This document shows, in pieces, positions 51,942 to 61,900 of a stretch of DNA of 64,000 nucleotides. Origin of the DNA: Polyangiaceae bacterium (GTDB taxonomy: Bacteria > Myxococcota_A > Polyangia > Polyangiales > Polyangiaceae); the NCBI GenBank assembly GCA_016712345.1, contig JADJRH010000011.1:4278001-4342000 (forward strand), written 5' to 3'. The notes below the pieces were generated by a model, which saw nothing but the letters and a program-made list of their open reading frames with translations, did not search any database and was not told the origin of the DNA. Every line of letters starts with the position of its first letter. The stretch's first letter is position 1. Both the position numbers and the translations under genes were made by a program.

Positions 51942-53498
51942 ATGTCGCAGCGCCAAAAATGGGTTTTGATTCTCGACTTCGGCTCGCAGTACACGCAGCT
52001 CATCGCGCGGCGTGTTCGTGAGTGCGGCGTCTACTGCGAGATCCTGCCTTATTACGCAGGCGTCGCGCGCGTGCGTGAAGCTCATCCGAGCGCGTTGATT
52101 TTGTCGGGCGGCCCGGCGAGCGTTTACGACGAAGGTGCCCCCACCATCAGCCCCGAGCTGTTTGACCTCGGCATTCCGACATTGGGCATCTGTTATGGAC
52201 TTCAGTTAATTGCCCACTTGCTCGGCGGTCGAGTTGAATCGGCCAGCGATCGAGAATACGGTCCCGCCCAAGTTCGCATTGATGAAAAGAAAGGCCCTTT
52301 TTCAAGGCTCGATCGCGAATCTGACATTGATGTTTGGATGAGCCACGGTGACCGAATCGGCGCTCTACCCAAAGGGTTTGTCCCCATTGGCACTTCTGCC
52401 AACACCCCGTTTTGCGCGGTCGCCTGTGAAGAGCGAAAGATCTATGGCCTTCAGTTTCACCCTGAAGTGCAACATACCCCGCGCGGCAAAGAGATCTTGG
52501 AGAGTTTCCTCTTTGATGTAGCCGGCCTTTTGGCCACGTGGACTCCGGCTTCTTTTATCGAAGAAGCGGTGGCCGATGTTCGCAAAAAGGTCGGCGAATC
52601 GGGGCGCGCCGTGTTGGGGTTGTCCGGTGGAGTCGACTCTTCGGTTGCGGCGCTCCTCTGTCAACAGGCGCTCGGCGAACGACTCGTGTGCATCTTCGTG
52701 GACAATGGTCTGCTCCGCCAAGGTGAAGGGGATATGGTTGAGCGGGCATTTGCCGGCCGCTTCGGCCTGAATTTTGATCGAGTAAACGCTCAAGATCGCT
52801 TTTTATCGGCGCTCGCCGGGGTGAGCGACCCGGAGCAAAAACGCAAGATCATCGGCCGCGTGTTTATCGAAGTGTTTGAAGAAGAAGCCCGTAAAGTTCA
52901 AGACGCCAAGTTTCTTGTACAGGGCACCTTGTACCCCGACGTGATTGAGAGTGTCAGTCCGCGGGGAGGTCCGAGCGTGGTGATCAAGAGCCATCACAAC
53001 GTGGGTGGGCTCCCTGAAAGAATGCACCTAAGTTTGGTTGAACCGCTGCGGGAGCTTTTCAAAGACGAAGTTCGGCGTGCCGGATCGGCGCTTGGTCTTC
53101 CGCATGAACTGCTCTACCGCCATCCATTTCCGGGACCGGGATTGGCGGTTCGATGTTTGGGTGAAATCAACGCAGAGCGCCTGGAGACGCTTCGCAAAGC
53201 CGACGCTATTTTCGACGAAGAAATTCGGGCTTTCGGACAATACGACAAAGTTTGGCAGTCGTTCTGCGTCTTATTGCCTGTGCGCAGCGTGGGAGTCATG
53301 GGAGATCACCGCACCTACGAAGAAGCAATTGCCCTGCGAGCGGTGGAGTCTACCGACGGTATGACGGCAGACTGGGTGCGCCTCCCATACGACTTGTTGG
53401 CCAAAACAAGCACTCGAATTATCAACGAGGTTCGCGGCGTGAACCGGGTTGTATACGACGTATCTTCCAAACCGCCCGCAACCATTGAATGGGAGTGA
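51942..53498 (+). CDS. guaA: GMP synthase (glutamine-hydrolysing)
   Basis: GuaA turns XMP, ATP and glutamine into GMP. It is 518 aa from ATG 51942, preceded by GAGG. The class I amidotransferase domain has ILDFGSQYTQLIARRVRE, LSGGPASVYDEGAP, the catalytic Cys in LGICYGLQLIAHLLGG and the His-Glu pair in GLQFHPEVQHTPRG. The PP-loop synthetase domain has LGLSGGVDSSVAALL, and the dimerisation domain ends in NRVVYDVSSKPPATIEWE, the usual GuaA C-terminus. The gene is intact, and the next gene starts 17 bp on. Confidence 0.97.
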   Translation: MSQRQKWVLILDFGSQYTQLIARRVRECGVYCEILPYYAGVARVREAHPSALILSGGPASVYDEGAPTISPELFDLGIPTLGICYGLQLIAHLLGGRVESASDREYGPAQVRIDEKKGPFSRLDRESDIDVWMSHGDRIGALPKGFVPIGTSANTPFCAVACEERKIYGLQFHPEVQHTPRGKEILESFLFDVAGLLATWTPASFIEEAVADVRKKVGESGRAVLGLSGGVDSSVAALLCQQALGERLVCIFVDNGLLRQGEGDMVERAFAGRFGLNFDRVNAQDRFLSALAGVSDPEQKRKIIGRVFIEVFEEEARKVQDAKFLVQGTLYPDVIESVSPRGGPSVVIKSHHNVGGLPERMHLSLVEPLRELFKDEVRRAGSALGLPHELLYRHPFPGPGLAVRCLGEINAERLETLRKADAIFDEEIRAFGQYDKVWQSFCVLLPVRSVGVMGDHRTYEEAIALRAVESTDGMTADWVRLPYDLLAKTSTRIINEVRGVNRVVYDVSSKPPATIEWE

Positions 53499-53515
53499 TC
53501 GAAGGGAGCATCATT

Positions 53516-53815
53516 GTGTACACATTTTTAAAAACGGCTCTCTTCGCTGCGATTTTTACCGTTTTCGTCGGTTGCGGCGCAGGCCTGAAAACCGTGTCTC
53601 TGCGCGTGAACGGCAACGTGCCCGATGCGTCTGTCACAATCGATGATCAATACCTGGGCTCCCTTGCCTATGTGACCAAGCGCGGGGTGGCAATGCCACC
53701 GGGAAAACATCGAGTTACGGTAGAAAAACCAGGTTATTTCCCCTGGGATAAAGAAATTGAAGCTACCGAACAACCGGTGAATCTCGACGTTCAGCTTGTT
53801 CCAATCCCAGACTAG
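53516..53815 (+). CDS. PEGA-like small lipoprotein
   Basis: I chose GTG 53516, with GAAGGGAG ending seven bases upstream; ATG 53489 overlaps guaA and would spoil the signal peptide. The 99-aa product has signal FLKTALFAAIFTVFVGCG (lipobox). A PEGA-type beta domain follows: VSLRVNGNVPDASVTIDDQY, LGSLAYVTKRGVAMPPGKHR, VTVEKPGYFPWDKEI. PEGA domains occur in surface proteins and are often paired with kinases. The start codon itself is part of a GTGTACAC palindrome at 53516-53523. Confidence 0.8.
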   Translation: MYTFLKTALFAAIFTVFVGCGAGLKTVSLRVNGNVPDASVTIDDQYLGSLAYVTKRGVAMPPGKHRVTVEKPGYFPWDKEIEATEQPVNLDVQLVPIPD

Positions 53816-53835
53816 ATGGTGTAAGAGGGTTATCC

Positions 53836-54951
53836 ATGGCACAAAGCGCTCGTCCAACCCTCGCAAATGCGCTTGTTGTTCTCTGCGAAGACGCTTTCTT
53901 CGCCGTGTCGGCAGCAAGGCGACTCGATACAGATCTCATGCGCGGTCTGGCTCGCAGGCGTGCCACTCTGGTTGCGGGGCTTGGCCCCGACATGCGCGGT
54001 GGTCTGATGAACTCGTGGGAAGGTTGGGTAACCTCCCTATGCGCTGCCATTGCCCCTCTCGCCCCTCCGCGATGGATGCCTCTGGCGGACGCGGTCGAAC
54101 AAGGTCTTTCGCTGGAGCACGGCGCACGGGGAGTCAGGTCGCTTTTCACAAGCAAACCAAGCGAAAAAGAAGTGTTGCGCGTGCGCACAATCGGCTCGCT
54201 CGCCGTTCGCGTTTTGGCCGCTGTCATGGGAGCAACAGGTCAGTTTTCAGGAGAGTCCTCCCTCATTCGCGCGGCCGCCGTGGCTTCGCTCGGCTTGCCT
54301 GAAGAAGACCAGCGCATGCTCAATACCGAAACACCCATTCTGGCAGACGCGCTGGAGGTGTACGGTGATGTTGAGCCAAAGTTGGCGCGAGCGATTATCA
54401 AAGGTGCGTTTCAGGCTGCCATGTCCGACGGGCTCGACCCACGCGAAGAAGACGCGGTACTCAAGCTCTCCACCAAACTCAATGTTTCGGTCGAAGCCGT
54501 CAACGAGGCTCGCAATCAAGCCAAACAAACCATCGAGCAGGGCAAAACTCTGGGTGAAGCCAGCGTCGACGCCATTCGGTATGTGCTTTTCGACGACAAC
54601 GCAGAAGCCGAAAAATACGGCATTGCGGCCGCTCGACTCAACCTTGCAACCATCCACCGAAAAGACTCAATCACGGCCATTAACGTGGGCGGCACAGTCA
54701 ACTTGGGTAAGAAATATTCCCTTGAACGCAAAGAGCGCGAAGCCGCACTCGGCCTCGCCTGGGCGGCTGTTTTGTCGGCCGACCCAACGTTTGCGCGACG
54801 GAGTGAACTCATGTTGAGGCACGACCGACTTGCCGCAGACTTCGGCGACAAAGATTCAGGAGCCGCCGCACGTGACGCCGTGGAGCGTCATGTGGACTCT
54901 GAGCTATCGCAGATTGCCGGCCTTCGAGAAGGCTCGGGCAGCTCCACCTGA
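53836..54951 (+). CDS. TerB-like domain protein
   Basis: This 371-aa soluble helical protein has no signal peptide. A segment around residues 185-240 (IKGAFQAAMSDGLDPREEDA, VLKLSTKLNVSVEAVNEARN) matches the layout of TerB-type (tellurite-resistance-associated) helical domains with their acidic residues. The N-terminal 120 residues are Ala/Arg-rich helices. It lies 20 bp after the PEGA gene. No ter-operon partners are nearby, so tellurite resistance should not be assumed. Confidence 0.6.
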   Translation: MAQSARPTLANALVVLCEDAFFAVSAARRLDTDLMRGLARRRATLVAGLGPDMRGGLMNSWEGWVTSLCAAIAPLAPPRWMPLADAVEQGLSLEHGARGVRSLFTSKPSEKEVLRVRTIGSLAVRVLAAVMGATGQFSGESSLIRAAAVASLGLPEEDQRMLNTETPILADALEVYGDVEPKLARAIIKGAFQAAMSDGLDPREEDAVLKLSTKLNVSVEAVNEARNQAKQTIEQGKTLGEASVDAIRYVLFDDNAEAEKYGIAAARLNLATIHRKDSITAINVGGTVNLGKKYSLERKEREAALGLAWAAVLSADPTFARRSELMLRHDRLAADFGDKDSGAAARDAVERHVDSELSQIAGLREGSGSST

Positions 54952-54994
54952 CTTTTTCCTAAAAACGGGATCACAGCACAAACGAGGCACCATG

Positions 54995-57172
54995 ATGAAA
55001 CGCAGGATCTTTCTTCAAGCCACCCTCGCCACAGCCGGAGCCACTCTCGCGGGATGTGACGGCGAAACTGAAAGTACAACCGGTACAACATCGACAACAA
55101 CGCCTCGTACGCTCGAAGACGGATCCCAATATTTTCCGCAGTCGGTCGCATCGGGTGACCCCAAACCTGACAGCGTCATTTTGTGGACACGCGTTGAAGA
55201 CGCCGCCGCCCAGGGTGACCTTACCGTTGAGCTTGAGGTAGGCACAAATGCCGAGTTTAGCGAAATGATCGCGCTAAACGGCAAAAGCAGCATGGAAGTC
55301 ACAGCTCAAGCGGCATTTGACCATTGCGTCAAAGTTCGCCTGGCAGACATCACCGCGGGCACCGTTTATTACTACCGGTTCATCTACGAAAAAGGTGGCA
55401 AATATTATGTGTCCAAGGTGGGCCGAACCAAAACGGCGCCCTCACCTGAAACCGATACACCCATCAAATTCGCCTATGTTTCATGCCAAGATTACATTGG
55501 CCGCTATTACAACACGCTTGTCAAAATGGCGCGCGAGCCGCTCGACTTTTTCGTCCACCTCGGTGACTACGTTTATGAAACAACAGGTGACCCCACCTTC
55601 CAAAACACAACGGGTAGAAAGGTGGAGTTTTCAGATCAAGCGGGCGCGCTTGAATTAACGGCGGGAAGCGGTGAAAAGTATTACGCCGCGAAGAGCCTCT
55701 CCAACTACCGAGAACTCTATAAAATCTACCGGAGTGACTCGGCCATCCAAAAAGTACACGAGAGTTTTCCCATGATCGCCACGTGGGATGATCACGAGTT
55801 TTCGGATGACTGCCACGGCGCGGTAGCCTCTTATTTTGACGGCAAAAAAGACGAAACCGACGTGGAGCGTCGCAAGGCGGCCGACCAGGCGTGGTTTGAG
55901 TATATGCCTGTTGACTATCTCGGCGCCCCTGACTTCGCGTACGACGCGTCAAAAGACTTTCCAGGTGACATCAAGATCTGGCGTGACTTCCAGTTTGGAA
56001 AAAACGTTCACCTTGTCATGACAGATCTGCGCACCCGCCGCGCCGATCACATCATTCCCGAAGAGGCGTATCCCGGCACAGTTGTCCTCGACGAAGATGC
56101 CGTGAAAGCCCTCAACGGCGGTGAAATTCCGGCAATTGCCAGGCCCTATGTCGATATCAACGACGCCGCCTATGCGGCGCACAAAGCCGTGCTTGAAGCG
56201 GCCGTTATGGCGGGCGGCGGAGACAAAGCCAAAGTCACAGGCAACATCAGCGTGCTTTATCTCAACTCGGTCGTCACGGCGGCCGGAAGCCCCGCTCCCA
56301 TTGATGAAGCTACCCAGGCCACCTTACCCCGCGGCGTCGCCTACGTGGACGCTGGCAAACTCTCCCTCTTCACCTCGATAGGCGCACGTTACTTCACTGT
56401 TCAACCGGCATTTGATCTGCTTGCTACGGCCGCTTATCAAGCCGACGCCGCCAATCAACATGTCATGGGAAGCGAGCAGGAAACGTGGTTCTTGAACACC
56501 ATGAAATCTTCCGCCGCCACGTGGAAGGTATGGGGCAACGAATTTTGCCTCATCCCCCTCATGATTGACCTGACTACCCAAGCCATCCCCGATCAGTTCA
56601 AGCAAAAGTTCTACATGAACGTCGACTCATGGGACGGCTTCCGCGATCGCCGAAGTGCTTTGATCTCAGAGCTTTCGGCTCTGAAAAATGTGGTTGCCAT
56701 CACCGGCGATATTCACGCTTCGTACACGGGTGTACCTTCTGTCAACGGTGATCCTACCAAGCGCATTGTGGAGTTTGTGGGGTCTTCCGTTTCATCGGGA
56801 ACATTCAAGTCCCTCCTCCAGAGTCAGGTTGCCGCCGACCCTGTATTGAGCGGAATTCCGGGCGCCGGTGCGCTCGCCGGTGCAATTGATACACTGCTCA
56901 TGGGCGGAGTAAACCCGCACCTCGCGTTCGCCGATTCAGGTCGCAATGGGTATGTCGTTGTTGACGTGAGCGCCGCCGAGTTTGTGACAACGTACATTCG
57001 CATTGCTGAAAAAGAGGTTGGAACCGATCACTACGCGGACGCCGACTCGGATCTCGATGCGCTTTTCAAGGTCGAAACGTTCAAGACGGTCGCCGGAGCC
57101 AACGACCTCTACCAAAAGCAGGACGACGGCAAGTTCCTCAAGTGGAATACCGATACCCAAATGTTTGAGTGA
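54995..57172 (+). CDS. phoD: PhoD-like alkaline phosphatase/phosphodiesterase, Tat lipoprotein
   Basis: This 725-aa protein starts at ATG 54995 or 54992. It has a twin-arginine signal KRRIFLQATLATAGATLAGC that also ends in a lipobox, so it should go out folded through Tat and be anchored. The PhoD N-terminal domain has YFPQSVASGDPKPDSVILWT. The catalytic domain shows FAYVSCQDYIGRYYN, DFFVHLGDYVYE, TWDDHEFSDDCHG and VVAITGDIHASYTG, the metal-binding landmarks of this phosphodiesterase fold. Two Tat genes lie 6 kb upstream. Two inserts make it longer than the ~520-aa family mean. Confidence 0.92.
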   Translation: MKRRIFLQATLATAGATLAGCDGETESTTGTTSTTTPRTLEDGSQYFPQSVASGDPKPDSVILWTRVEDAAAQGDLTVELEVGTNAEFSEMIALNGKSSMEVTAQAAFDHCVKVRLADITAGTVYYYRFIYEKGGKYYVSKVGRTKTAPSPETDTPIKFAYVSCQDYIGRYYNTLVKMAREPLDFFVHLGDYVYETTGDPTFQNTTGRKVEFSDQAGALELTAGSGEKYYAAKSLSNYRELYKIYRSDSAIQKVHESFPMIATWDDHEFSDDCHGAVASYFDGKKDETDVERRKAADQAWFEYMPVDYLGAPDFAYDASKDFPGDIKIWRDFQFGKNVHLVMTDLRTRRADHIIPEEAYPGTVVLDEDAVKALNGGEIPAIARPYVDINDAAYAAHKAVLEAAVMAGGGDKAKVTGNISVLYLNSVVTAAGSPAPIDEATQATLPRGVAYVDAGKLSLFTSIGARYFTVQPAFDLLATAAYQADAANQHVMGSEQETWFLNTMKSSAATWKVWGNEFCLIPLMIDLTTQAIPDQFKQKFYMNVDSWDGFRDRRSALISELSALKNVVAITGDIHASYTGVPSVNGDPTKRIVEFVGSSVSSGTFKSLLQSQVAADPVLSGIPGAGALAGAIDTLLMGGVNPHLAFADSGRNGYVVVDVSAAEFVTTYIRIAEKEVGTDHYADADSDLDALFKVETFKTVAGANDLYQKQDDGKFLKWNTDTQMFE

Positions 57173-57236
57173 TCCGCGCGGTCGACACGCCGGCCACCAC
57201 TCGGGATTGGCTACGTGATTGCATGGGGTCCACCTC

Positions 57237-57782
57237 ATGGACCCCTTTGCCAAACTCAACGAGGATCACCGCCTGATTGAGCGCGTTTTGCGTGCGCTTC
57301 TCACCTTTTCAAAACGCCTCACCGAACCTGGGGCGAGCGCCGATCTCACCAAATTCGTCGCTTTTTTTAGGCGTTTCGCCGACAGTGCACACCACAAAGC
57401 TGAAGAAGACCTGCTCTTCGAAACTTTGATCGCCCACGGTTTTCCCCGAGAAATGGGGCCGATCGCGGTGATGAAACATGAGCACCGGTTGGGGCGCGAC
57501 CTCGTGAGCATCTTAGATGAAGCGGCCAATCAAACGGAGACCTGGACAGCCGATGAACGCGTCGCCATTCAGAACGCTGCCGAGTCGTTCGCGGATTTGT
57601 TGGGCAATCACATTCAAAAAGAAGACATGGTGCTCTACCCAATGGGCCAGCGCCGCCTTCCCGACGATGTCATCGCCACCTTGGGAGAACAGATCGAAGC
57701 ACAACGTTCCACCCCTGAAATGAAGGCGGAACTCGATGCGCTCTTCGCAAACACCGACGAGCTGCTCAAGCGTTATTTGTAG
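57237..57782 (+). CDS. Hemerythrin-domain protein
   Basis: This 181-aa protein starts at ATG 57237 (MDPFAKLNEDHRLIERVL). The four-helix bundle has the expected iron ligands: NEDHRLIE (His), AHHKAEEDLLFETL (HHxxEE), MKHEHRLGRD (HxH-type) and NHIQKEDMVLYPM (HxxxED). These carboxylate-bridged di-iron sites bind oxygen or sense redox and nitric oxide. It is cytoplasmic. It follows phoD by 64 bp and is followed by a strong palindrome at 57792-57812. Confidence 0.92.
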   Translation: MDPFAKLNEDHRLIERVLRALLTFSKRLTEPGASADLTKFVAFFRRFADSAHHKAEEDLLFETLIAHGFPREMGPIAVMKHEHRLGRDLVSILDEAANQTETWTADERVAIQNAAESFADLLGNHIQKEDMVLYPMGQRRLPDDVIATLGEQIEAQRSTPEMKAELDALFANTDELLKRYL

Positions 57783-57791
57783 ACTGTGCCC

Positions 57792-57812
57792 CAAACCTGA
57801 CTATCAGGTTTG
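57792..57812. terminator. Perfect 9-bp stem-loop, likely terminator
   Basis: CAAACCTGA, loop CTA, TCAGGTTTG forms a perfect 9-bp stem directly after the hemerythrin stop. The T-run (CTTTTTCG) follows only about 10 bases later, so it is a non-canonical intrinsic terminator. It separates the forward hemerythrin gene from the convergent lipoprotein gene, for which it could serve in both directions. The rest of the gap to 57934 shows nothing. Confidence 0.6.
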
Positions 57813-57934
57813 AGAAGAGACTTTTTCGATTTTCGCACACTTGATAATCACCGCGCCGCAAGTGGTGCGCCGCGGGCGAAGCGGGTGCACCGGCTCCCAG
57901 TCTTGAGAAGCCGAGCAATCACCCGTTGTGTACA

Positions 57935-58873
57935 TTACTTCAGCCGCACGCCGAACGTGGAAAGCACGGGTAGACCCTGACCGTCAACCGTGACGATTTC
58001 AGACCCGTCGGCCGAAACCTTACCATCACTCACTTTCAGCCATTCACCGTAAGGTGCCCAGTGTTGGAGGGCGTCAAGCCCCTGAATAAGAATCTCCACG
58101 TCGGCGCCGGCGGGCAGTCCCGCTGTGTTGGGGAAATGAACTTTGGCGGGTGGACAGAACACCGTTTCAAGCGGTGCCACACCGAAAATTGCCTCAATTC
58201 CAAGGGACGGATCTACCCCGGGCATGTCCGGCGAAACCGGTATTTCAGCAGCGCGAAACACCTGATCGACCGGTTCTGGGTAGATCAGACTGTCCACCTC
58301 GGCGATACCGCCCGCCGGAATATCGATCGTCACTCCCGACGACGATACCGACGCGCCCGATGCGAACGCATCACCCTGACCGATGGGTGGCAACTTGGAG
58401 GTCACCAGATTTGTAAACTCAAAGTCACCTGCCTCAAGCAAAATGGCGAGTTTTGAATAGACAATTCCGTCGCCGTATTTGAAGGCCGGCTTCTTCAATG
58501 TCTGATTGACAAGCACCGTGACGCTGCCGTTGTCACCCGTTGTTTCGGCAATGCAGATGTCGGTACCGCAAACTTGAGCCGCGGTTTGGGCCGCGGGATC
58601 GCCGTTTTGATCGATCACGCTTGCCGACACTTTGCCGATGTTCACATCGGCCTCGTTGCCTTCATACCCCGGGCCTTCACACTCGACCGGTGTGCCGCCC
58701 GTGCCCGACGTAGTGCTCCCGCCGGTGCTTGACGAAGACGTTGAGCCTCCGGTACCGCCGCCGGCACCTGCCCCCGCCGAACCACCGGTGCCGTCACCGC
58801 CCGACGAACACGCGACCAGTGCAACAGGAAAGAGAAGCGACAAAGAAACCTTGAAAATGTGGGTCCACCGCAT
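57935..58873 (-). CDS. Lipoprotein with Gly/Ser/Thr linker and beta-rich domain
   Basis: This 312-aa protein starts at ATG 58873; the frame continues upstream over the ABC gene and is not credible there. The signal peptide ends ALVAC (about Cys22), followed by a Gly/Ser/Thr/Ala linker of about 35 residues. Then come immunoglobulin-like strands (VSASVIDQNGDPAAQTAAQV, NGSVTVLVNQTLKKPAFKYG, VTIDIPAGGIAEVDSLIYPE). It has four Cys and no catalytic motif. It is divergent from the FHA-ABC gene across 84 bp. Confidence 0.75.
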   Translation of the reverse strand: MRWTHIFKVSLSLLFPVALVACSSGGDGTGGSAGAGAGGGTGGSTSSSSTGGSTTSGTGGTPVECEGPGYEGNEADVNIGKVSASVIDQNGDPAAQTAAQVCGTDICIAETTGDNGSVTVLVNQTLKKPAFKYGDGIVYSKLAILLEAGDFEFTNLVTSKLPPIGQGDAFASGASVSSSGVTIDIPAGGIAEVDSLIYPEPVDQVFRAAEIPVSPDMPGVDPSLGIEAIFGVAPLETVFCPPAKVHFPNTAGLPAGADVEILIQGLDALQHWAPYGEWLKVSDGKVSADGSEIVTVDGQGLPVLSTFGVRLK

Positions 58874-58957
58874 TGCCCCATCATCGACGAACCGTCGCAA
58901 AGGTGCAAGACGGACGCATCTCCTCCCGTTCACGGTTGCTCTCCGGGGCGGGACGTG

Positions 58958-61900
58958 ATGAAACGAGCCACGGATATGATTCCCGGCTTCGGCAAGCAAA
59001 CGATCTCCATCGGGTCCGCGCCGGGTTGTGATGTTGTCCTTCAGGGCGACGGCATCCTTCCCGAGCACGCGCGAATTGTTCACCAAGGCGGCGGAAAGCT
59101 CGTGTTCATGGTTGCGGGCCCCGGCGCCGCAGCCGCTGGAAGGCCCATTGCGCCCGGCGAGCAAGTCCCGTTTGACTTCCGCACGCAATTCACCATCGGC
59201 GCGGTGATGGTGCCGCTCAACCATCCGGCGATCACGCTCATGTTGATGGCACAGGGCACCGTGCAAGTGCCGCCCGGACACCTTCAGATTGGTCGCGATC
59301 CCGCGCGTGCCTCGCTTGTCATCGCTCATCCGTCGGTGTCAAGTCAACACGCAACCGTCATGCTCGATCGCATGATGGTGACCGATCACGGTTCCACAAG
59401 CGGCACATACGTTGGGCCGAACAAGATCCAACCCAACACGCCCACTCCAATTGATCCAAACGGCATTCTCGCTTTTGGGCCCGTTCCGGTTCAGGTGGGT
59501 CTATTGACTCGCATCGCTCAAGCGGGTCGAGGCGCTCCCGCACAGGCGGCCGCTCCACAGGCCCCCGTGCCCCAAGCCGCACCTGTACAACAGCAACCCA
59601 GCGCTCCGCCGCCTCCTGTTCAACAGCACGCTCCCCAGCAACACGCGGGCACTCAACATGTGCCTCAACAACAGGCGGCAACTCCGTCTCCGGCTCAAGT
59701 TTCAGGTGCCCCGGGTAGAAAAAACAAAACCGTTCTCGGTCAGTTTGACTTTACCAGCGCGGCCAAGCCTATCAAGAGCATCGGCCGCACTCCCAATAAC
59801 GACATCGTTATCAATCACCCGCAGGTGTCGAGTACACACGCGCTGCTCCACAACGTGGGCGGGCGGCTTTACATCGAAGATCGCGGCAGCGCCAACGGCA
59901 CCTACGTGCACGGCCACCGCATTGCGCCGGGACAAAAAATACCGGTACAAAGCGGCGAAAAAATCTACATCGGCCCCATGCCGCTTCAGATTGAAGTCAG
60001 CGCGAGCGGCGCGGCTGAAATCTTTCAGGAGCAAGATCCTTCTGACAAGTGGCAGGGTAAACCCCTCTACGAAATTGAAGCGTGGAGCTTGGTGCTCGAA
60101 GTGCCCGATCGCGACAACCCGAGCGAGATGAAACGCTTGCTCGACGACGTGTCGTTTAAGGCGCTGCCCGGCGACATGATCGCGCTCATGGGTCCGTCGG
60201 GCGCGGGCAAAACAACGTTGCTCCTTACCCTGAATGGGTATTTGCCGCCGACAAGCGGCATGGTGCGCATCAACGGTGAAGATCTATACAACATTTATGA
60301 CACCCTCCGCGGCTCCATTGGGTATGTTCCGCAGGATGATCTTGTCCACCCGGAACTAACCGTATTCGAAGCCGTTCGATACAGCGCCAAGTTTCGTCTA
60401 CCTCCCGACTACAGTGAAGAAGAAATTGACGCCCGGGTAGAGCAGACAATTAAAGATCTGGGCCTTGAAGGCGTAAAAAACCTCCAAATCGGCCGACCTG
60501 AAAAAAAGATTTTGTCAGGTGGTCAACGCAAGCGCGTCAACATCGCGCTTGAATTGGTGACCGATCCCGTCATCCTGTTTTTGGACGAACCGACATCGGG
60601 TTTGGCTGCCGACGACACAACGGCGCTCATCAACCTGCTTCACGACCTGACAAAGGCCACCGGCAAAACGATCATCATGACGATCCATCAGCCGGCCAAA
60701 GACGAATTTGAAAAATTTACCCATGCATTCATCATGGGCTACGGCGGTGTACCCATGTTCTTCGGTCCCACGCGGCCCGACGCATACCGCTTTTTCGGAA
60801 CGTGGAAAGAACGTCAGGGTAAACCCAACGACATTGATAATCCGCGCGACATGTTTGAAGCGATCGCGCAGCGTGAAAAGCCTATTTTTGACGCCATGCG
60901 CGCGCGCGACGCCGGGGCGCAGCGAGGTGTGGCACGCCGCTTGGCAGCGGTAGAGTGGCGAAAAGAATTTTTCCTGCAAACGAACCCCGTTTTCCAGCGC
61001 ATGTACTCAGGTCGAAGAGCCGTCGGCGGTGGTCAGGGGACACGGGGAATCCCGGCGACAAGACAACAGACTTCAGGACAACTGCGGCTATTATTATCCA
61101 GGTATTTCAAAGTTAAAGTGCGGGATGTTGGGGGTACCGCAATCATGCTCTTACAAGCCCCCATTATTGGAATTTTGCTGGCCATCGTTTTCGGTTGGCA
61201 AGAAAAGGCGGTGCCCGCGTGGTGTTTGGGCGCCCTTCAAGATCTGTCTCGCAAGGCCGGTGGTAAACTCGGCGGCGGAGATGTACTCAAAAACCTTGAA
61301 GCGACACGCGATCACACGGGTGCGATTTTTTTCTTGGTCGTCGCCGCCGTTTGGTTTGGAACGTCCAACGCCGCCCGTGAGATCGTGAGCGAACGCTCCA
61401 TCTACCTGCGCGAACGCATGGTCAACCTCGGGTTGGTCAACTATGTCTTGTCCAAGTATATTCTGCTCGCGGGCTTCTGCCTGATTCAATGCACCGTCCT
61501 CCTCGCCATCGTGTTTTTTACCCTTGGATTTCATGGTGGACCCGCCGCATTTGGGATGATGTTGGCATCTCTAATATCCACATCCCTTTGCGCCGTGGCC
61601 CTGGGTCTACTGCTCTCAACTGTGGTCGCCTCGTCGGAGGCCGCCATGGCGCTCACACCAATCGCCCTCATTCCACAGGTTGTTTTGGGTGGTCTCATGG
61701 TGCCCGCCACAACCGTACCGCACCTGAAATGGCTCATGTACGTCATCCCAGCGCGGTGGGGTTTTGAAGGGTCGGTTGTTCCTGAACGCATGGGCCTCGA
61801 AAATGACTCTTCGTGGCTCATTGACTTGCAGATGAAAAGTTCCGACCAGGGGTATAACAGTCCAAACGACTTTATCGAGGCCGGCAAATTCAAGTGCTCC

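Noticed and set aside
53836..54951. Tellurite resistance operon
   Set aside because: Only a TerB-like domain is present, with no terZACDE partners.
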